Below, piece by piece: positions 59,436-64,000 of a stretch of DNA of 64,000 nt; position 1 is the stretch's first letter; each line of letters opens with the position of its first letter. The stretch comes from Melieria omissa. Taxonomy: Eukaryota > Arthropoda > Insecta > Diptera > Ulidiidae. Made by a program: the position numbers and the translations under genes. The notes below the pieces were generated by a model. The model made no database searches and had not been told where the DNA came from. It worked only from the letters and a program-made list of their open reading frames with translations. Location: positions 32,509,264 through 32,573,263 of the forward strand of contig OZ020269.1 in the NCBI GenBank assembly GCA_963971225.1, written 5' to 3'.

Positions 59436-61044
59436 TTGAATGTTTTTCATTTTTAAATATGTATCTGTAAATTCTTAAGTATTTCTATCAACTTTTGCTT
59501 TGATGACTTTTCTTTTTATCGTGGAAAATTTTATATATTTTTTTAATTGATTTTGTTAAAAATTAGCTAAATCCGATGTGTACTTTTCGAGATATCAGCG
59601 AATATAATATGTAGTCTTTGTAGATATGGAAAACTTGCGGTCTTTCTGGTGTTAAAGTGAGAGAGTTGGCAACATTTATGAAAGTTTTGTCACATTTTGA
59701 ATCACGATTTGGACCAAAAACATGTTTGAATGAACAGCTGGGAGAAGTGTGTAAACTCACAAAGAAACTAACTAAATCATATCTGAGTTTGTTAGAAACT
59801 TTCCATAGTTTAAAGTTTCTATTTTTTAAGCTACAATTGAAACTTGTGCAAAACTTGCCTCACAAGTAAATTAAATAAATTCAAGTTATAAACAAACTGA
59901 CATAACTATGTCACTGTCAACACTTAAATGTTTACCCCCTCCCCTTCTCAACGATGGTGATGGCCATTAACTGTTTAACGACAATCATTATATTTAATTT
60001 CGTGCAAGCGAAAGTATAAAGAAAGTAGCTAAAAAATACTTCAATTTAAAAGCTTAAGTACACAATTGAGACACTCGTTCGCCTCTCCAAACAGGGCAAC
60101 ATTGGGTGAATACACACACACGCACAAACTTATAGTTAGTTACACATATGCAGACTTACTCGACTCGATGTGTATGGCGGGGATTCTCCTCTCCAATGCT
60201 GCAGCACGCACACCGTTGCGCTGACAGTCGGTGCTGACAGTCGGCGGAATTCAAGTTAATTTGAGCTACACAAAAAGAAAACCACTTTGAATTCTTTAAT
60301 AATTTGTTAAATTGAATGAAAAATCAACACACAAGCAAAACATTTCAGAATTTTTGGAAAAACCGAAAAAGGTTAAGGGCGCTGCCGCTGTCTCTCGGTG
60401 TGCTCAGACTTTTGGCGTTCTTTTCATTTCAAATGATTTTTCTTTTGCACATATGGGCGATTTATGTTGTTTACAATGGATTCTTGCTTTTGGTTGAACA
60501 CTTCACTCTGTTGTTCGGCCGCGATTAAGGTCAGTCGTACACACAACGATTCGACGGCGAAGGAAATTACAATTTCGGACAATATTCTTGCGATATTCAC
60601 TTATTTATTGCATACGGACAGTGGCGCGTTAATTTTAGACCCACACACGATAGTTGTTGTTGTTGTTGTGGGTGGCTTATGAATCTCCTCTCGCCGCACC
60701 ATTCACAATTTGCACACTTTGCACGCAGAAACACTGTGGAAATATTTCATTTTCGTTTCGTTTTGGTTTTTTTTTTACAATAATTTATTATAGATACATC
60801 GAACACTGTTTGCAGCATCTCTGAGTGGTTGCTTTATTTGCTTCGATTTTCGATATTCGTTTTGCCTTTTCACTTGCGTTCTACTTGAGTGGAATTTTCA
60901 TTAACCATTAACCATGAAGGCAGAGCTTATTTTAAAAAGCGTAACGTATTGCACGCATTTTGGGTAAACAAACATCAGCTTCTGTCAGACATTTCAATTT
61001 TCAGACATTTACATTCATTTCCCACACTTAATATTCGTGCGTTG
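59436..61044. other. Unassigned DNA with a GC-richer island at 60,070-60,760
   Basis: The island carries a TGCTGACAGTCGG duplication at 60,219-60,243 and (GTT)n at about 60,651-60,669. The 70-codon plus frame at 60,316-60,528 is hydrophobic in its second half (LLAFFSFQMIFLLHIWAIYV), which could be a membrane segment, but there is no independent support that it is translated. No other gene signal was seen. Confidence 0.35.
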
Positions 61045-61097
61045 TATCCTTTTGATATTTTTATCAAAAGGATAATGATAAAAATATCAAAAGGATA
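61045..61097. repeat. Perfect 22-bp inverted repeat with 9-base spacer
   Basis: Positions 61,045-61,066 are the exact reverse complement of 61,076-61,097. The arm itself contains nested ATCAAAAGGATA words, so three copies of AAAGGATAA-like sequence lie in 55 bp. A template-switch origin is likely. Confidence 0.9.
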
Positions 61098-61497
61098 ATT
61101 ACGAATTATCTGCGAGTTTTTTGTTGGCAAAATTTACTGAGCTATTGAATCGTGTCGTTTGTCGCTGCGATGATTAGAAGACTCAGTAATAAGTGCGACA
61201 TTTAACATGACTCAAATTATTCTATTTGGTTTGATATACATGTGTGTCGTAAATAAGGTTTAATCCAGCTAAGATTTTGACGGTTTTTGTAACCCCTTGC
61301 GATCGCAACTAGTACAAATTGCATTACATAAATGCCAGAGCGACGGCTTATAACTTTTTTAATCGCTTATGAGTCATTTACAGAATAATGACACATTTCT
61401 CGATCATTCTTTCGCTTACTTGTAATGCATTGGGTAAGATACTAATTTCATTGATTGCTAGTAATGCAAGGAGTAATGGAAGAATGCTGACAACATA

Positions 61498-62110
61498 CAG
61501 TAGTCAGCAAAATGTGGCGTACACGAAAGCCAATATTATGTTTTAATGAATTTTAAACTCAAAAAAGTGTTTTTTTTTATTACAAAAACTTATTCATAAA
61601 TGTCTTTATTGCAGTTTTTGTTATATTTGGAAAGCGTTAAAATAATAATTGTTCATGTATTCATATTTATTCGTAATGTACTCACAAAAGTTTGCGTACA
61701 AAAACTGTAACAGAAATTAACGAAACTTTGTGCACCATTGAGCAGTAAACGGGCTTTTAAACTGTTTTTCTTTTAAGTGCTTCACATTATATAGAAAGCT
61801 ATAGAACCCAAGAGAAAATAATGAAAAATGGATAAAATTATAGTTTTACTAAATCTATCCAAAACTGACAACAACTGTTCGTAAAATTATAAAAACTGTT
61901 TGAACTGTTTGTCTTTACGAAAAGCTATGTAAAATTCCCCCAAAAAAAAAACAGAAATTGTTGCTTTGTTTCTACGATCTGCTCATTTTCTTAACCCTTT
62001 CCGACACTATGACCCATATATGGATATATGCTATATTTTTAGATGAGTCGGTTCATTTTCATGTCTGAGAGAGTTAAGCTCGAACAAGAGAAATACGAGG
62101 AGCTTGTTTT
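61498..62110 (+). mobile_element. Degenerate Tc1-like element, 5' part
   Basis: After TA at 61,496-61,497 the sequence CAGTAGTCAGCAAAATGTGG CGTACAC has the form of a Tc1-family end. A second, inner version, CTCACAAAAGTTTGCGTAC, lies about 185 bp inside (61,681-61,699), as in IR/DR-type termini. In the interior, TTTVRKIIKTV (about 61,876) and LDESVHFHV (about 62,040; compare the FSDES catalytic line) can be read in isolated frames. The right end was not found, so the 3' limit is arbitrary. Confidence 0.45.
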
Positions 62111-62758
62111 GCAATCAGTGCATCGAAATCTTAAGCTAGTTGCGCCGAACATCTTCAGAAATATGCAGAAATATTTAATAAAACCTCATAACAGTGGCTG
62201 AAGAAAAGTCCTAAAGCAAACATGTTTTCACTACAGAATAACATGTAAGAAGCCCTCATTTAGCTTACTAACCAGAAGCAGATAATTGCTTTCGTAAGTG
62301 TCGATCCAAAAGTCTAGAAAGCCGGATTTTCGTGACGATGTGTTATCTATAGAAAGTGTGAAGATTCATTATTCTCTAATAAAGGTTTTGCCTATTTAAC
62401 ATTAAGAGGCATCAACTAATTTTAAGAGGATCCTGTTAATAACAAAAATCTGAAATTAAGTCAAGCATAGCAAATGAAGGGTTGTGGGGGGCTGTATGTA
62501 AGGTAAAGAAATCAGGCTTTTTTCTATTCAGAAATGGTTCTAAAGCGGTTATTTACATATTCTAAAAGCTTATAGAAGCCGAGGTTTGAAACTCTGGATC
62601 CGATTTTAATATTTATCTTCAGGTTTACGACGACTTAAGCTAGGAAGCTATGTTTACTATTAAACGCTGAGTCCTGTTGTTGGATTCATCTTCAAATATA
62701 TAGCACCTATTTATACATATGTATATATAAATATAACATTTCAAGTATATAACAAGTT
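62111..62758. other. Unassigned AT-rich DNA
   Basis: May include the eroded 3' part of the Tc1-like copy. A TATATA-rich run at about 62,715-62,735 precedes the SINE head. Nothing else is supported. Confidence 0.4.
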
Positions 62759-62837
62759 CGGCCAGGATAGTCCAACGGGTAGCGCATTGGCTTTTCATAC
62801 TGAGCCCTTAGTTTCGATTAATAACTCGGACTAGTTA
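62759..62837 (+). mobile_element. tRNA-like SINE head, cut by a hAT MITE
   Basis: CCAGGATAGTCCAACGGGTA followed by GCGCATTGGCTTTTCATACTG reproduces the A box/D arm and anticodon arm of the SINE head at 43,189. TTTCGATTAA is a degraded B box. The body is not present: at 62,838 the sequence changes to a hAT-like terminus. Confidence 0.7.
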
Positions 62838-63262
62838 CAGTGTTGCCAGATACCTGAAATGACTTGTTCCTAAATCTTAAAAAAAAAAACTTAAATTTTT
62901 TCCCAAAAATTAAAAAAATCTCCTAAATTTGTTTATAATTTTTGTAATTTTAAACTAAGGAATTTAACTTAAACATAAACAAACATATTTATCTTTTTTT
63001 TAATTCCAGCCTTTTTATTGCTTCAGCTTAACAACAATTTAAAACAAACAAAACATATAAAAAATAAGATCGACTTGAAATTCACTTTTGTGAGCTTCCT
63101 TCATTCATTGCATAAATTATACACTGATTTGAACATTGATTTAATTAAAACTTGTCACTTTAGCTTTCCATATTCAAGGCTTCAGTGTCACTAATGATGT
63201 CATAGGTTTAACCATCGAAATCTCCCCAGCTTTCTCCCAAACAATTCTTCCTTGTAAAAAAA
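62838..63262. mobile_element. hAT-like MITE, diverged relative of 14,443-14,953
   Basis: The left end, CAGTGTTGCCAGATACCTGAA, matches the element at 14,443 and is followed by a similar TCTTAAAAAAA and TCTCCTAAATTT interior. Near the right side CAAACAATTCTTCCT (63,237-63,251) matches AAACAATTCTTCCT at 14,870. The right terminus itself is lost or rearranged (a forward CAGTGTTGC appears at 63,262 instead), and no target duplication is visible. Confidence 0.65.
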
Positions 63263-64000
63263 CAGTGTTGCAAACTGTTCAAACGGTTGGGATTTGTGGC
63301 ATCACAATGGGCCCATAAAGAGGCCTAAGTTTTTTCTCATACAGAGGCAGCCACTTTAACCTAAACTAAGTATATAACAAAAGAACCGCTAAAATACTCC
63401 GAATTTAATAAAATGTATGCCGAAACGACTGCAAGGAGATCCAAAAAGAATGCATATACGCAAAGTTATGGATTTTTGGAAAAAAAAATTAAGTTTCAAT
63501 AAAATTTTAACTACATAACCTTAACTTGTACCTTTGGCATTTATTATTGGTTCTTCTTTTACACATTGAGGAAGTTGTTGCTATTACTATCTTAATAGAA
63601 TTAAAAAAACACGAATTTATGAAAAAAATAAAAAAAGTTTGTTGTTGAAAATTACAGTGATATTTTCTTATAACAAAAAAACTATCTACCCCCTGAACGC
63701 AAACTTATTCTGATTAGTGTATCTATGTGATCATGGATTCCTTATTGGAATAGCAGCAGTGTCTGTACTACATTTCAATGCGGTATCAAATAAAGTCAAA
63801 GGATTCTTAGGATTCAAATGAGTTACGTTCCTTTTTTTAACAGACAGGTATCGTGTGAAAGTGAAAGTGTAATATTTTAATCCAAGACTGGTCATGTGCT
63901 TTCTTAGCCATCAATGCAAAGACGAAGCTGTTTGCTGAAGCACAGTAAGCAAGCGAGAGATTATAATATTCTAACAAGATTCATGGGTCTCTCAGTGTCC
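63263..64000. other. Unassigned AT-rich DNA
   Basis: No frame, repeat end or RNA gene could be supported up to the end of the window. Confidence 0.4.

Overview
The window looks like nuclear DNA of a higher dipteran fly, probably tephritid-like. The evidence is indirect: AT-rich DNA, many CA/GT and CAA/GTT microsatellites, and a TE set typical of fly genomes (LOA-like non-LTR elements, mariner, Tc1, hAT, Transib, tRNA-derived SINEs). The species cannot be fixed from the sequence. I found no exon of a host protein-coding gene. Open frames longer than about 60 codons are either low-complexity or shadow frames, or are decayed transposon proteins. The window is best read as intergenic or deep intronic DNA.

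Layout: 0-13 kb holds a TTAA-flanked inverted-repeat element (202-926), three copies or relatives of an unclassified repeat (two here, one at 42 kb), a relic RNase H domain, a tandem array built from a tRNA-SINE head (7.4-8.1 kb), a relic reverse transcriptase (9.6-9.9 kb) and a 1,055-bp fold-back element (11.8-12.9 kb). 14-26 kb holds a hAT-like MITE with a perfect 8-bp target duplication, a 135-bp tandem repeat, a SINE, a (TAAAA)n tract and the first of two 974-bp TA-flanked elements. 27-34.6 kb holds a diverged duplication, a recurring palindromic motif, a long (ATTAAA)n tract, a 1,768-bp Transib-like element with a RAG1-related transposase remnant, and the second 974-bp element.

34.7-42 kb is mostly unassigned sequence. 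42-49.9 kb carries another SINE and several minus-strand non-LTR relics. 51.4-55 kb is a nested stack: a hAT transposase fragment, then a 5'-truncated LOA-like ORF2, whose RNase H is split by a second Transib-like element with RSS-like ends. 56.9-58.3 kb looks like a hAT shell around a decayed mariner. 59-63.3 kb has mariner, Tc1, SINE and hAT remnants.

Between the transposon-rich stretches lie GC-richer, CA-repeat-bearing islands of about 0.7-1.5 kb. They show no coding signal and may be conserved non-coding sequence, but that is inference. The most interesting signals are the two Transib/RAG-like elements, the palindromic GGCGTATGAGTAACATT family, the SINE-head tandem array, the fold-back element and the 974-bp elements with repeated inward-facing subterminal motifs.
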